64,000 nt of DNA from Microbacterium oxydans. Lineage in GTDB: Bacteria > Actinomycetota > Actinomycetes > Actinomycetales > Microbacteriaceae. Made by a program: the position numbers and the translations under genes. This document shows positions 8,610-17,490 of this stretch, piece after piece. The first letter of the stretch is position 1; every line of letters begins with the position of its first letter. Where the stretch lies: positions 35,827-99,826 of the forward strand of contig NZ_JYIV01000016.1 in the NCBI RefSeq assembly GCF_000956405.1, written 5' to 3'. The notes under the pieces are model-generated. The model was given only the letters and a program-made list of their open reading frames with translations. It had not been told where the DNA came from and did no database searches.

Positions 8610-8826
8610 CGCGGTCGCGGTGGGGGCCCAGATCGACGAACGGGACCTTCACGTGCGGATGAAGGACGGACGCACCATCAGCGTCCCCCTGAGCTGGTTC
8701 CCGCGTCTTGCCGATGCGAGCGCGGAGGAGCGTGCGGATTGGTATTTGATCGGCGAGGGTGAGGGCATCCACTGGCGACAGCTGGATGAGGACATCTCCA
8801 TCGCCGCGCTGCTTCGAGGCCGCTGA
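8590..8826 (+). CDS. DUF2442 domain protein
   Basis: A 78-residue protein. The segment HVRMKDGRTISVPLSWFPRL followed by EGEGIHWRQLDEDISI is the DUF2442 signature (small protein with a conserved Trp-Phe-Pro turn and a C-terminal ALL/LLRG end). DUF2442 genes are usually paired with DUF4160 and are sometimes described as toxin-antitoxin-like, but no molecular function is established. Here the partner is only a fragment, so this may be an orphan. An alternative is that it is translated only through coupling with the truncated upstream frame. Confidence 0.85.
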   Translation: MSTSVDDAVAVGAQIDERDLHVRMKDGRTISVPLSWFPRLADASAEERADWYLIGEGEGIHWRQLDEDISIAALLRGR

Positions 8827-8867
8827 CCCGTTTTGTCGGGCACTCCGAAATGTGATGTCATCGGGCG

Positions 8868-9407
8868 ATGACGATCGCACTCTCTCGACCGAGCATCGAC
8901 CTCTTCGACTCCTGGGCCGCCGCCGTGGCCGAGTTCGAGGGCGGACAGGTCGACGGCGGCGGTATCGAGAAGGGCTTCGTGCCCGACCGGGCCGCTTTCG
9001 AGGCGTTCGTCGAGCGCGCAGAGCTCTACGCCACGCCTGGTGCGGTGCTCCCGCAGGGCCACGTGCCCTGTGACCACTACTGGATCACCGAGGGCGACCA
9101 GGTGGTCGGCTTCCTCTCCTTCCGCCGGGAGCTCAACGACCACCTGCGCCGCTTCGGCGGCCACATCGGCTATTCGGTGGTCCCTTCCCGTCGCCGCGAA
9201 GGGATCGTGCGCGAGGCGATGCGGCAGGTGCTCCGCCAGGCGAAGGTGGAGGGCTACGAACGCGTCATGCTCACGTGCGACGACGACAACATCGGGTCCA
9301 TCCGCACGATCGAGGGAGCCGGTGGAGAGCTCGAAGACGTGATCGAGGCGCCGGAGACGGGACAGCCTCTCGTGCGCCGGTACTGGATCGATATTTCGAG
9401 TACCTGA
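8868..9407 (+). CDS. GNAT-family N-acetyltransferase
   Basis: A 179-residue protein. The acetyl-CoA-binding motif A appears as IGYSVVPSRRREGIVREAMR (about residues 100-120), with DNIGSIRTIEGAGGEL as the family's NxxSxRxxExxG element. The N-terminal part (PSIDLFDSWAAAVAEFEGG) resembles predicted acetyltransferases of firmicutes and actinobacteria that act on small molecules. The acceptor is unknown. It stands alone, about 70 bp before the amino-acid transporter promoter and not coupled to it. Confidence 0.82.
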   Translation: MTIALSRPSIDLFDSWAAAVAEFEGGQVDGGGIEKGFVPDRAAFEAFVERAELYATPGAVLPQGHVPCDHYWITEGDQVVGFLSFRRELNDHLRRFGGHIGYSVVPSRRREGIVREAMRQVLRQAKVEGYERVMLTCDDDNIGSIRTIEGAGGELEDVIEAPETGQPLVRRYWIDISST

Positions 9408-9476
9408 CTCGCCGCGAGCTAGGGTAGTTCCTCGGCGGTCGTCCGGTCGCTGCTGTCGACCCGAGGAGCACACGTC

Positions 9477-10951
9477 GTGATCCGAAATCCATCCACCGCG
9501 GCTGGCCGCCTGCGCCGATCGGTGCGCACCGTCGGCGCGGCCGCACTCGTCGCGTTCGTCGCGGTCGGGGCACTGCTCGCCGGTGCCGCCCCCGCCACCG
9601 CCGCGAACGACGGCGACAAGTACGTCATCGGCACCGACACGACGTTCGCGCCGTTCGAGTTCACGAATGCCGACGGCGACCTCGTCGGTATCGACATGGA
9701 CCTGCTCCGCGCGATCGCGAAGGACCAGGGGTTCGAGGTCGAGATCCGTCAGCTCGGATTCGACGCCGCCGTCCAGGCTCTGCAGTCGAACCAGGTCGAC
9801 GCGGTCATGGCGGGCATGTCGATCACCGAGGAGCGGCAGAAGACCTTCGACTTCAGCGAGCCGTACTTCACCAGCGGCATCCAGCTCGGAGTTCTCGAGT
9901 CGAGCGACATCCAGTCCCTCGACGACCTCGACGGCAAGAGCGTCGCGGTCAAGACCGGCACGCAGGGGCAGACCTTCGCCGACGAGAACAAGGACGAGTA
10001 CGGCTTCACCGTCACCCCGTACCAGGACACGACCGACATGGTCGACGCGGTGAAGGCCGGCCAGGCGGTCGGCTACTTCGAGGACTTCCCGGTGCTCGCC
10101 TACGGCATCCAGCAGGGCTCCGGCTTCCGTCTGGTCGGTGAGCCCGAGCTCGGCGGCGAGTACGGATTCGCAGTCAACAAGGGGCAGAAGCCCGAGCTGA
10201 TCGAGATGTTCAACGCGGGGCTCGCGAACCTGAAGTCCTCGGGTGAGTACGACAAGATCGTCGACACCTACCTGTCGGGTGGCGAGGAGTCCACGCAGCC
10301 GACCGACATCTTCTCCGTCGCGGTGAAGTACTGGCCGGCGCTCATGGAGGGCCTGTGGCTCACGATCCTCGCGACGATCGTCGCCATCGTGGCCGCGTTC
10401 ATCCTGGGACTCATCTTCGGTTTCGGCCGGGTCTCGAAGTTCGCGCCGTTCCGCTGGGTCGCCACCGCCTACGTGTACATCTTCCGCGGCACTCCGATCC
10501 TCATCCAGGCGTTCTTCGTGTTCTTCGCGATCCCGCAGCTGTTCCCCGGCCTCACCTTCAACCCGTTCGTCGCCGGAGCGATCACGCTCTCGCTCAACAC
10601 GGGTGCCTATATGACCGAGATCATCCGCGGTGGCATCCAGGCGGTCGACCCCGGCCAGAACGAGGCCTCGCGCTCGCTGGGTCTGAGCCACTGGAAGACC
10701 ATGCAGAAGGTCGTGCTGCCCCAGGCGTTCCGCATCATGGTCCCGTCGTTCGTGAACCAGGGCATCATCACCCTCAAGGACACGTCGCTGATCAGCGTCA
10801 TCGGCCTCGCGGAGCTGACGTTCGTGTCGCGCCAGATCATCGCCTCGACGTACTTGTCGGCACAGGTGCTGACGATCGTCGCCATCATCTACTTCGTCGT
10901 GATCACGCTGCTGACGCTGCTCGCGAACCGCCTGGAGAGGACGTTCAACGC

Positions 10952-10955
<4 letters not shown>
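9477..10955 (+). CDS. Fused amino-acid ABC transporter: substrate-binding domain plus permease
   Basis: A 492-residue protein starting at GTG with GAGGAG 8 nt upstream. Residues 1-42 are a signal peptide ending APATA. Residues about 45-270 are a family-3 solute-binding domain ([42 protein letters not shown]). Residues about 280-490 are a HisM/GlnP-type permease with the EAA loop around [20 protein letters not shown]. The binding domain is therefore tethered outside the membrane. Polar amino acids such as glutamine or arginine are the likely substrates. The stop overlaps the ATPase start by 4 bp. A TAGGGT -10-like hexamer sits at 9420-9425. Confidence 0.92.
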
Positions 10956-11680
<725 letters not shown>

Positions 11681-11688
11681 GTCCGCCC

Positions 11689-11751
11689 CGTTCGAATCGC
11701 GCAAATGGCTGCATCCCACTCTCGGATGCAGCCATTTGCGCGATTCGAACG
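11689..11751. repeat. Dispersed palindromic repeat, copy A (also a likely terminator)
   Basis: Perfect 28-bp arms (11689-11716 and 11724-11751) with a 7-nt loop. The outer arm word TTCGAATCGCGCAAATGG recurs in copies at 54310 and 59886, but the inner part of this copy (CTGCATCC) differs. It lies between convergent genes and would terminate both. Confidence 0.85.
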
Positions 11752-11755
11752 ACCG

Positions 11756-13057
11756 TCAGGGGGCCGGATGCCTGCGGATGGTCGCGCTGACCAGGGCGGC
11801 GACGGCGCACAGGCCGGCGGCGGCGAACCACGCGACCGTGTACTGACCGGTGTGGTCACGCACGATGCCGGCGAGGATCGAGGCGATGCCGGCACCGATC
11901 TGATGCGCCGCGAACACCCAGCCGAACACGAGTGGACCCTTGTCGCCGAAGACCTCACGGCACAGTGCGATCGTCGGCGGCACGGTCGCGACCCAGTCGA
12001 GCCCGTAGATGACGATGAACACGACGATGCTCGGCTGCACGTCGGCGGAGAGCAGGCTCGGAAGGAAGAGCAGGCTCACCCCGCGCAGTGCGTAGTACGC
12101 GGCGAGGAGGATGCGCGGATTCACGCGGTCTGTGAGCCAGCCCGAGAACACGGTGCCGACGATGTCGAAGATGCCCACGACGGCGAGAAGCCCTGCCGCG
12201 GTCGTCGTCGCCATCCCGTGGTCGTGGGCGCTGGGGATGAAGTGCGTGCCGATCAATCCGTTGGTCGTCGCCCCGCAGATCGCGAAGCCGATCGCCAGCG
12301 CCCAGAAGGTCTTGGTGCGCGCGGCCTCTCGGAGCGTCGAGAGGGCGAGCTTCGCGGCGCCCCACGCCGTGCCTCGACGCACGGGTGCAGAGGTGGGTGC
12401 GAGTGAGGTCTCGCCGTAGCGGGCGACACCGAGGTCGCTCGGCCGGTTGCGGAGGAAGATCCAGACGAGCGGCACGACGGCGAGAGCGCCACCCGCGATG
12501 ATGAGTGACGCCCCGCGCCATCCGACATCCTCGGCAGCGGCCGCGATCACGGGGAGGAAGACGAGCTGACCTGTCGCGCTGCCCGCGGTCAGGACACCCG
12601 AGACGAGTCCGCGCCGGGTGGCGAACCAGGTGTCGGTGATGGTCGCCGCGAACACCAGTGCCATCGAGCCCGTGCCGAGTCCGATCAGCACGCCCCAGGT
12701 CAGGATGAGCTGGCCTGGTGTCGCCACGAACACGCTCAGGGCTGAGCCCGCCCCGATCACGATAAGAGCGACGACCGTGACCGCGCGGATCCCGAAGCGC
12801 TGCATGAGCGCCGCGGCGAACGGGGCGATGAGCCCGTAGAGCAGCAGGTTGATCGAGACGGCGAGCGACAGCTCGGCCGTGGTCCATCCGAACTCCTCTT
12901 CGAGAGGAACCATGAGAACGCCGGGGGCTGCGCGGAAACCGGCGGCGCCGATCAGAGCGATGAGAGCCACGAGGGCCACAGTCCACGCGGGGTGGAATCG
13001 ACGCCGTCCTGCGTCGAGGGGTTCCTCGATCGGCCCGTCGAGCGATTCGGCGGTCAT
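11756..13057 (-). CDS. MFS transporter (oxalate/formate antiporter or MCT-like family)
   Basis: A 433-residue, 12-helix major facilitator protein. The start MTAESLDGP is set by the 4-bp overlap with the hxlR gene. Helix 1 carries GAAGFRAAPGVLMVPLEEEF and the next turn FGWTTAELSLAVSIN, a pattern common in the RhtX/oxalate-formate and monocarboxylate-type subgroup. The central loop holds FLRNRPSDLGVARYGE. The substrate is unknown; these proteins carry organic acids or siderophores. It is the second gene of an operon with an HxlR regulator that probably controls it. Confidence 0.85.
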   Translation of the reverse strand: MTAESLDGPIEEPLDAGRRRFHPAWTVALVALIALIGAAGFRAAPGVLMVPLEEEFGWTTAELSLAVSINLLLYGLIAPFAAALMQRFGIRAVTVVALIVIGAGSALSVFVATPGQLILTWGVLIGLGTGSMALVFAATITDTWFATRRGLVSGVLTAGSATGQLVFLPVIAAAAEDVGWRGASLIIAGGALAVVPLVWIFLRNRPSDLGVARYGETSLAPTSAPVRRGTAWGAAKLALSTLREAARTKTFWALAIGFAICGATTNGLIGTHFIPSAHDHGMATTTAAGLLAVVGIFDIVGTVFSGWLTDRVNPRILLAAYYALRGVSLLFLPSLLSADVQPSIVVFIVIYGLDWVATVPPTIALCREVFGDKGPLVFGWVFAAHQIGAGIASILAGIVRDHTGQYTVAWFAAAGLCAVAALVSATIRRHPAP

Positions 13058-13533
13058 GCCGCGCGTCCGGTGAGGAGGACGAACGGCTCCCCGCCCATGC
13101 TGCGTCGCGCCCAGCGGGTGCTGTCGACGTCCAGCGATGCGGCGCAGGTGGCGCACCAGTCGACCGAATCGGAGACCTCGCCGCAACGGCCGCAGCTCAC
13201 CGTCAGACCCCAGGGGCCGTCGGGATCGGTGGCTCGCGAGAACCGGGCGTAGGCGTGCAGGATCGGGAGTGTCTGCCGTCCCGCGGTCGTCACCCCGTAG
13301 CCGCTGCGCGCATCGGCGGGGTCTTCGCGCTCGACGAGTCCTGCTTCGCTCATCGCGGTGAGTCGTCGAGACAGCACGGAGTCGGCCGCGCCGGTGGCGT
13401 CCCGCAGCTGGTCGAAGCGGGTGCGTCCGGAGAAGAGCTCACGCAGGATGAGCAGCACCCAGGGGTCGGCGAGGATGTCGGCGGAGCGCGCGATGGGGCA
13501 GGTCGCGGATGACCAGTCGGAGCGGAGCGGCAT
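13054..13533 (-). CDS. HxlR-family regulator with C-terminal cysteine pairs
   Basis: A 159-residue winged-helix regulator. The start MPLRSDWSSATCPIARS is used because upstream codons would run through the operator. Residues about 10-100 form the HxlR domain (DPWVLLILRELFSGRTRFDQL, SRRLTAMSEAGLV). The C-terminal tail contains two CxxC pairs (CGRCG and CATC), consistent with a small zinc ribbon absent from minimal HxlR proteins. N-terminal Cys11 in SATCPIARS is the conserved redox cysteine of the family. It is coupled to an MFS transporter gene and preceded by a palindromic operator. Confidence 0.88.
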   Translation of the reverse strand: MPLRSDWSSATCPIARSADILADPWVLLILRELFSGRTRFDQLRDATGAADSVLSRRLTAMSEAGLVEREDPADARSGYGVTTAGRQTLPILHAYARFSRATDPDGPWGLTVSCGRCGEVSDSVDWCATCAASLDVDSTRWARRSMGGEPFVLLTGRAA

Positions 13534-13539
13534 GCGACA

Positions 13540-13556
13540 ACTTTCTTGAAGAAAGT
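13540..13556. promoter_or_regulatory. HxlR operator
   Basis: Near-perfect palindrome ACTTTCTTGAAGAAAGT (8 + 1 + 8) starts 7 nt before the hxlR start. A TTGACA hexamer lies just upstream on the minus strand (13562-13567), so bound protein would cover the promoter. Confidence 0.7.
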
Positions 13557-13639
13557 ATCGGTTGTCAATCGACGTCACTCACGTTGGCAGTTATCCGCTC
13601 CGCATTCGGCGGATATCGTGCGCTCGGCAGCGCGGGCGG

Positions 13640-13682
13640 CGCCGACTGTCCGTGCACTCGCCGAGCGCACGGACGGTCGGCG
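13640..13682. terminator. Hairpin downstream of purD
   Basis: Arms 13640-13655 and 13667-13682 pair at 15 of 16 positions around an 11-nt loop, 50 bp past the purD stop on the minus strand. The rest of 13557-13731 shows no gene. Confidence 0.6.
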
Positions 13683-13731
13683 GGGCGAAGCCGTGCGTTC
13701 GCGCAGCAGCGCGATGCGACCCGGCGGGCGG

Positions 13732-15009
13732 TTACTCGGCGACGCGGGCGGCGATGTCGGTACGGTAGTGGGAGCCGTCGAGGCGGATGCGGGCGATCGC
13801 CTCGTAGGCGCGGTCTCGCGCGGTGCGGAAGCCGGAGGCGACGGCCACCACGTTCAGTACGCGTCCGCCCGTGGCGATGAGCGATCCACCCGGGGCATCG
13901 GGGCTCGCGGTGGCGGCGTGCACGATGCGGACGCCCTCGACGGCCGCGGCGTCGGCCAGGCCCTCGATCGGACGGCCGGTCTGCGGCGACTCGGGATAGC
14001 CCTCGCTGGCCAGGACGACCGTGATCGCGACGTCGTCGCTGAACACGGGGTCCGGCTGATCCTCGAGGGTGCCGGATGCCGCGGCGAACAGCAGCTCCGA
14101 CAGCGGGGTGACCAGACGTGGAAGCACGATCTGCGTCTCGGGGTCTCCGAAGCGGGCGTTGAACTCGATCACGCGCACACCGGCCGGGGTCAGGATCAGC
14201 CCTGCGTAGAGGAGTCCGATGAACGGGGTGCCCTCCGAGTCGAGCTGCCGCACCACGGGAAGCGCTACGTCGCGGGTGACCTCTTCGACGAAGGCCCGCT
14301 CGCTGCCGAACTGCTCGTCGAGCCACGGCAGCGGCGAGTAGGCGCCCATGCCTCCCGTGTTGGGTCCTGCGTCGCCGTCGAGTGCGCGCTTGAAGTCCTG
14401 CGCGGGGCTGAGCGCGCGCACGGTGTCGCCGTCGCTCAGGAAGAACAGGGAGACCTCGGGGCCGGAGAGGAACTCCTCGATCAGCACCGGGCCGGCGGGG
14501 AGGTACTGCTCAGCGTGCGCGAGCGCCTCCGCGCGGTCGGACGTGACGATGACGCCCTTGCCCGCAGCGAGCCCATCGGCCTTGACCACGTAGGGGGCAC
14601 CGAGCTCGTCGAACGCCGACTCGACATCGGCCGTGGTGGCGGCACGGACCGCGCGGCCGGTCGGCACACCCGCGGCGTCCATCACGCGCTTCGCGAACGA
14701 CTTCGAGCCTTCGAGCTGGGCCGCGGCCTTGCCCGGTCCGAACACCGGGATGCCACGGACGCGCAGCGCGTCGGCGACGCCGGCGACGAGCGGCGCTTCC
14801 GGGCCGACGACGACCAGGTCGATGGCGTGCTCATGAGCGAAAGCGGTGACCGCTCCGCCGTCGAGCGGATCGACCGAGACGGGGACGGCATCCTGTGCGA
14901 TGCCGGCGTTGCCCGGAGCGACGAAGATCTCATGCTCCGTCTGCTCCGCCCGCAGAGCGAGGATGATCGCGTGCTCACGGGCACCGGAACCGAGGACGAG
15001 AATCTTCAC
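13732..15009 (-). CDS. purD: Phosphoribosylamine-glycine ligase
   Basis: A 425-residue GAR synthetase, which joins glycine to phosphoribosylamine with ATP in purine synthesis. It begins with the family's [14 protein letters not shown], has the ATP-grasp segment [14 protein letters not shown] (about residues 140-155), [12 protein letters not shown], and [11 protein letters not shown] for metal binding. Length matches the monofunctional enzyme. Start is GTG, with TAGTCT 6 nt before it, so it is probably leaderless. It is transcribed alone, away from purC and purMF. Confidence 0.96.
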   Translation of the reverse strand: MKILVLGSGAREHAIILALRAEQTEHEIFVAPGNAGIAQDAVPVSVDPLDGGAVTAFAHEHAIDLVVVGPEAPLVAGVADALRVRGIPVFGPGKAAAQLEGSKSFAKRVMDAAGVPTGRAVRAATTADVESAFDELGAPYVVKADGLAAGKGVIVTSDRAEALAHAEQYLPAGPVLIEEFLSGPEVSLFFLSDGDTVRALSPAQDFKRALDGDAGPNTGGMGAYSPLPWLDEQFGSERAFVEEVTRDVALPVVRQLDSEGTPFIGLLYAGLILTPAGVRVIEFNARFGDPETQIVLPRLVTPLSELLFAAASGTLEDQPDPVFSDDVAITVVLASEGYPESPQTGRPIEGLADAAAVEGVRIVHAATASPDAPGGSLIATGGRVLNVVAVASGFRTARDRAYEAIARIRLDGSHYRTDIAARVAE

Positions 15010-15015
15010 CCGTCC

Positions 15016-15021
15016 AGACTA
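15016..15021 (-). promoter_or_regulatory. -10 hexamer of leaderless purD promoter
   Basis: TAGTCT on the minus strand ends 6 nt before the GTG start; no ribosome site is visible. Confidence 0.6.
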
Positions 15022-15077
15022 CCGAGGGTCGGCTGTCGGGTTTCGGCGGGCGGGGCACCATGCCCGCGCGGTGAGGT

Positions 15078-15752
15078 TCAGAGGTCGACGGTCCGCTCGA
15101 TCGAGGCATCCCACGGCAGGGTCCAGCCGGCCGCGTCGAAGAGGGCATCGAGCACCATCGCGGTGAAGCCCCAGACGATCGTGCCGTCGACGTCGAACGC
15201 CGGACCGCGGAACGTGCGGCCCATGCGGGTGATCGTCGAGGTGAAGCGGGTCTCGGGGTCGAGCAGCTGCGCGACGGGGACTCGGAACACCTCGACGGTC
15301 TCTGCGTGATCGACCGCCACGACCCGCGACGGCGACTGCCACCAGGCCAGGACGGGTGTCACCAGGTGGTTGCTCGCGGCGAGGGGGATCACCGGCAGAG
15401 TCGCCAGCACCTCGACGCCTGTCGGGTCGAGTCCGGTCTCCTCCTCGGCTTCGCGCAGGGCGGTGGCGATGACGTCGGCATCGTCCGGCTCGACCCTGCC
15501 TCCGGGGAACGAGACCTGTCCGGGGTGGGACGAGAGCGTGGGTGCGCGTCGTTGCAGCAGCACATCGAGGTCGCGGGCGATGGTCGAACCGGTCGTGGGG
15601 GCGGGGATTCGGTCGAGCACGCCGAACAGGATGAGCACGGCCGCGTCGTGGGCGCTCTTCGGGTCGGCGAGGCGAGGGATGCGCACGCCCCACGAATGGT
15701 CGGCGACCGCCGCGAGCAGCTCGGCGCGGGCGCCCGTCGGATGCATGCTCAT
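15078..15752 (-). CDS. Nudix hydrolase, CoA pyrophosphatase type
   Basis: A 224-residue Nudix protein. The Nudix box reads GGRVEPDDADVIATALREAE followed by EETGL (about residues 90-114) and is preceded by SSHPGQVSFPGG, the extra motif of NudL/UPF0035 enzymes that cleave coenzyme A to 4'-phosphopantetheine and 3',5'-ADP. The start at 15752 is preferred over ATG 15764 because a TATGCT hexamer lies exactly 7 nt before it, matching the leaderless pattern of neighbours. The gene is divergent from the sterol-carrier-like gene with 48 bp between starts. The CoA assignment is by motif only. Confidence 0.85.
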   Translation of the reverse strand: MSMHPTGARAELLAAVADHSWGVRIPRLADPKSAHDAAVLILFGVLDRIPAPTTGSTIARDLDVLLQRRAPTLSSHPGQVSFPGGRVEPDDADVIATALREAEEETGLDPTGVEVLATLPVIPLAASNHLVTPVLAWWQSPSRVVAVDHAETVEVFRVPVAQLLDPETRFTSTITRMGRTFRGPAFDVDGTIVWGFTAMVLDALFDAAGWTLPWDASIERTVDL

Positions 15753-15759
15753 GCGTCCG

Positions 15760-15765
15760 AGCATA
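15760..15765 (-). promoter_or_regulatory. -10 hexamer of leaderless Nudix gene
   Basis: TATGCT on the minus strand, 7 nt before ATG 15752. It overlaps the alternative ATG at 15764, which argues against that start. Confidence 0.5.
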
Positions 15766-15788
15766 GGACGCCGCCGGGCGTGCGGTCG

Positions 15789-15794
15789 TAGTCT
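15789..15794 (+). promoter_or_regulatory. -10 hexamer of the sterol-carrier-like gene
   Basis: TAGTCT ends 6 nt before ATG 15801. GGAG directly before the start could be a ribosome site only if a leader exists. Confidence 0.5.
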
Positions 15795-15800
15795 GGAGCG

Positions 15801-16169
15801 ATGGCCAAGAAGATCGACATCGTGGACGGACGCACGGCTCTCGATGCCGTCCGCGCCGCGGAGGCCTCGGGGGCGAAACCGCAGCGCACCGAACTCGCCA
15901 CGGCCGTGCGGTACCTGCTGCAGCTGCTCGACGAGAAGGCACCGGGCAACAGCGTCGAGGTGCGCGTCCCACCCTTCGGCGCGGTGCAGGTCATCCAGGG
16001 TCCCCGGCACACCAGAGGCACACCGCCGAACGTGGTCGAGATGGATGCAGCGACCTGGATCGCTGTGGCGACAGGGGCGGAGCGATGGGTGGATGCTGCT
16101 TCGGGCGGACGCATCCACGCCTCGGGCACGCGCGCCGATCTGAGCGACGTTCTGCCGGTGCGGCCGTAG
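15801..16169 (+). CDS. Sterol carrier family (SCP-2-like) protein
   Basis: A 122-residue protein conserved across actinobacteria. The central segment VEVRVPPFGAVQVIQGPRHT and then RGTPPNVVEMDAATWIAVATG are the family hallmarks, followed by GGRIHASGTRADLSDVLPV. The name comes from similarity to the SCP-2 lipid-binding fold; ligand and role in bacteria are not established. The conserved last motif (RASGTRADLS) is complete, so the protein looks intact. It is divergent from the Nudix gene and converges on a hypothetical gene. Confidence 0.8.
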   Translation: MAKKIDIVDGRTALDAVRAAEASGAKPQRTELATAVRYLLQLLDEKAPGNSVEVRVPPFGAVQVIQGPRHTRGTPPNVVEMDAATWIAVATGAERWVDAASGGRIHASGTRADLSDVLPVRP

Positions 16170-16204
16170 CGCGGAGCCGGTCAGGTCGGACAGTCGAGTC
16201 CGGT

Positions 16205-16657
16205 TCAGGGCTTCGGGTGCCGCGCAGTCTCATCGATGAGCTGCTGCACCCGGGTGGGGTCCGCGTCTCTGGCGAGGGCGACGTAGTGGTCCATGACGGC
16301 GGGTCGATACCGCACCGGCATCGTCTGTCCCGGTGCGAGCCGGGTCAGCTCGGTCACCGTGAAGTCCTCATCTGCGATGCCGCGGAACGAGGCTCCGTCC
16401 GCGGTCGTCACATCGAGCATGAGCACCAGGCGGACGCCGCCGTCGCTGCTGACCTCGCGCCAGTCGACGAGGGTGCCGATGGCGAGTGCTCCTGCGCGGA
16501 GTTCGGTGTTGCGCCGTCGGGCTTCACCGCTCAGGAGCGGGTTCAGGGCGACACCGGGAAAGGCGGGTCCGACGCCGAGAGACTCACGGCTCAGGTCGGG
16601 CCGGAGCTGCTCCATCAGATCGCTGAACCGCTGTCTCTTCTTCTTGGAACCGAACAT
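16205..16657 (-). CDS. Conserved hypothetical protein
   Basis: A 150-residue soluble protein that I do not recognise. It begins MFGSKKKRQRFSDLMEQLRP, strongly basic, and the C-terminal half has LVLMLDVTTADGASFRGIAD and GQTMPVRYRPAVMDHYVALA, which reads as a beta-rich domain ending in a helix (DPTRVQQLIDETA). A ribosome site GAGGGAGAG-like run precedes the ATG. No signal peptide or membrane segment is visible. It lies between the sterol-carrier-like gene and the heme ATPase gene without coupling to either. The C-terminal half resembles short domains in actinobacterial proteins of unknown function. Confidence 0.75.
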   Translation of the reverse strand: MFGSKKKRQRFSDLMEQLRPDLSRESLGVGPAFPGVALNPLLSGEARRRNTELRAGALAIGTLVDWREVSSDGGVRLVLMLDVTTADGASFRGIADEDFTVTELTRLAPGQTMPVRYRPAVMDHYVALARDADPTRVQQLIDETARHPKP

Positions 16658-16716
16658 CCTGGCTCTCCCTCGCGCTCGGTCAGCAATCTACCGGCCTTCG
16701 GGCGACCCCGCACGGT

Positions 16717-17490
16717 TCAGCGCCGAGCGACCACGAGTGGCACACCGGTCGTGGGGTGGGGGAACACATCCACCGCCTGACCGTAGACGTGCTCGATCCG
16801 CTCGGCGGTGAGCACCTCCGTGGCTGTACCCGTCGCGGCGACCCGCCCGCCCGAGAGCAGCGTGACACGGTCGGCGTGCGCGAGGGCGGCGTTGAGGTCG
16901 TGCAGCACGATGGCCACCGCGATCCCCGCATCGGCACGTCCTCGGATCAGACGCATGACGTCTTCGTGATGCTTGAGGTCGAGGGCCGCGGTCGGCTCGT
17001 CGAGCAGCAGGACGTCGGTGCTCTGGGCGATCACGCGGGCCAGGGCGACCCTGGCGCGCTCGCCGCCGGACAGCGAGGGCACCGCCCGGGCTTTCAGGGC
17101 GGCCACCTCGGTCTGGCGCATCGCCCAGGCAACCTGCGCGTCGTCGTCCTCGGCTGCAGGGGTGCGCGCCCACGGCCTCCGACCCATGCGGACGACCTGC
17201 TCCGCGTCGAAGGGGAACGTCACCGTGTTCTCCTGCAGCAGCACCGCGCGCTGCTGGGCGAGCGTGCGCGGTGTGATCCGGTCGATCGATCGTCCGTCGA
17301 GCTCGACGCTTCCCGCGTGTGCGGTGACATCGCCGGCGAGCACTCCGAACAGGGTGGACTTGCCCGCGCCGTTCGGGCCGACCAGGGCGTGGATCTCTCC
17401 CGCGTGGATCTGGATGGAGGCGTCGTCGAGGATCGTCCGTCCTTCGCCGACGCGCACCGTGAGCCCCGATCCGCGCAGCCGCACGCTCAT
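16717..17490 (-). CDS. hmuV: Heme ABC transporter ATP-binding protein
   Basis: A 257-residue ATPase of the FecE/HmuV family. Walker A is GPNGAGKS (about residues 39-46), the signature LSGGERARVALARV, Walker B VLLLDEPTAALD, followed by the switch histidine in VLHDLNAALAHAD. The start is set by a 4-bp overlap with the permease gene. With hmuU and hmuT it forms an operon for import of heme, the binding protein gene being first. Siderophore specificity is a weaker alternative, disfavoured by the adjacent HtaA protein. Confidence 0.9.
   Translation of the reverse strand: MSVRLRGSGLTVRVGEGRTILDDASIQIHAGEIHALVGPNGAGKSTLFGVLAGDVTAHAGSVELDGRSIDRITPRTLAQQRAVLLQENTVTFPFDAEQVVRMGRRPWARTPAAEDDDAQVAWAMRQTEVAALKARAVPSLSGGERARVALARVIAQSTDVLLLDEPTAALDLKHHEDVMRLIRGRADAGIAVAIVLHDLNAALAHADRVTLLSGGRVAATGTATEVLTAERIEHVYGQAVDVFPHPTTGVPLVVARR

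Noticed and set aside
11689..11751. tRNA-like T-loop word GTTCGAATC in the palindromic repeats
   Set aside because: It resembles a TpsiC loop, but no acceptor stem, anticodon arm or CCA end can be drawn, and the word is part of a palindrome repeated at three sites.
13058..13186. Longer N-terminus for the MFS protein at 11756
   Set aside because: The extension is Arg/His-rich and lies in the hxlR gene. ATG 13057 overlaps the hxlR stop by 4 bp and is directly followed by the usual MFS N-terminus.
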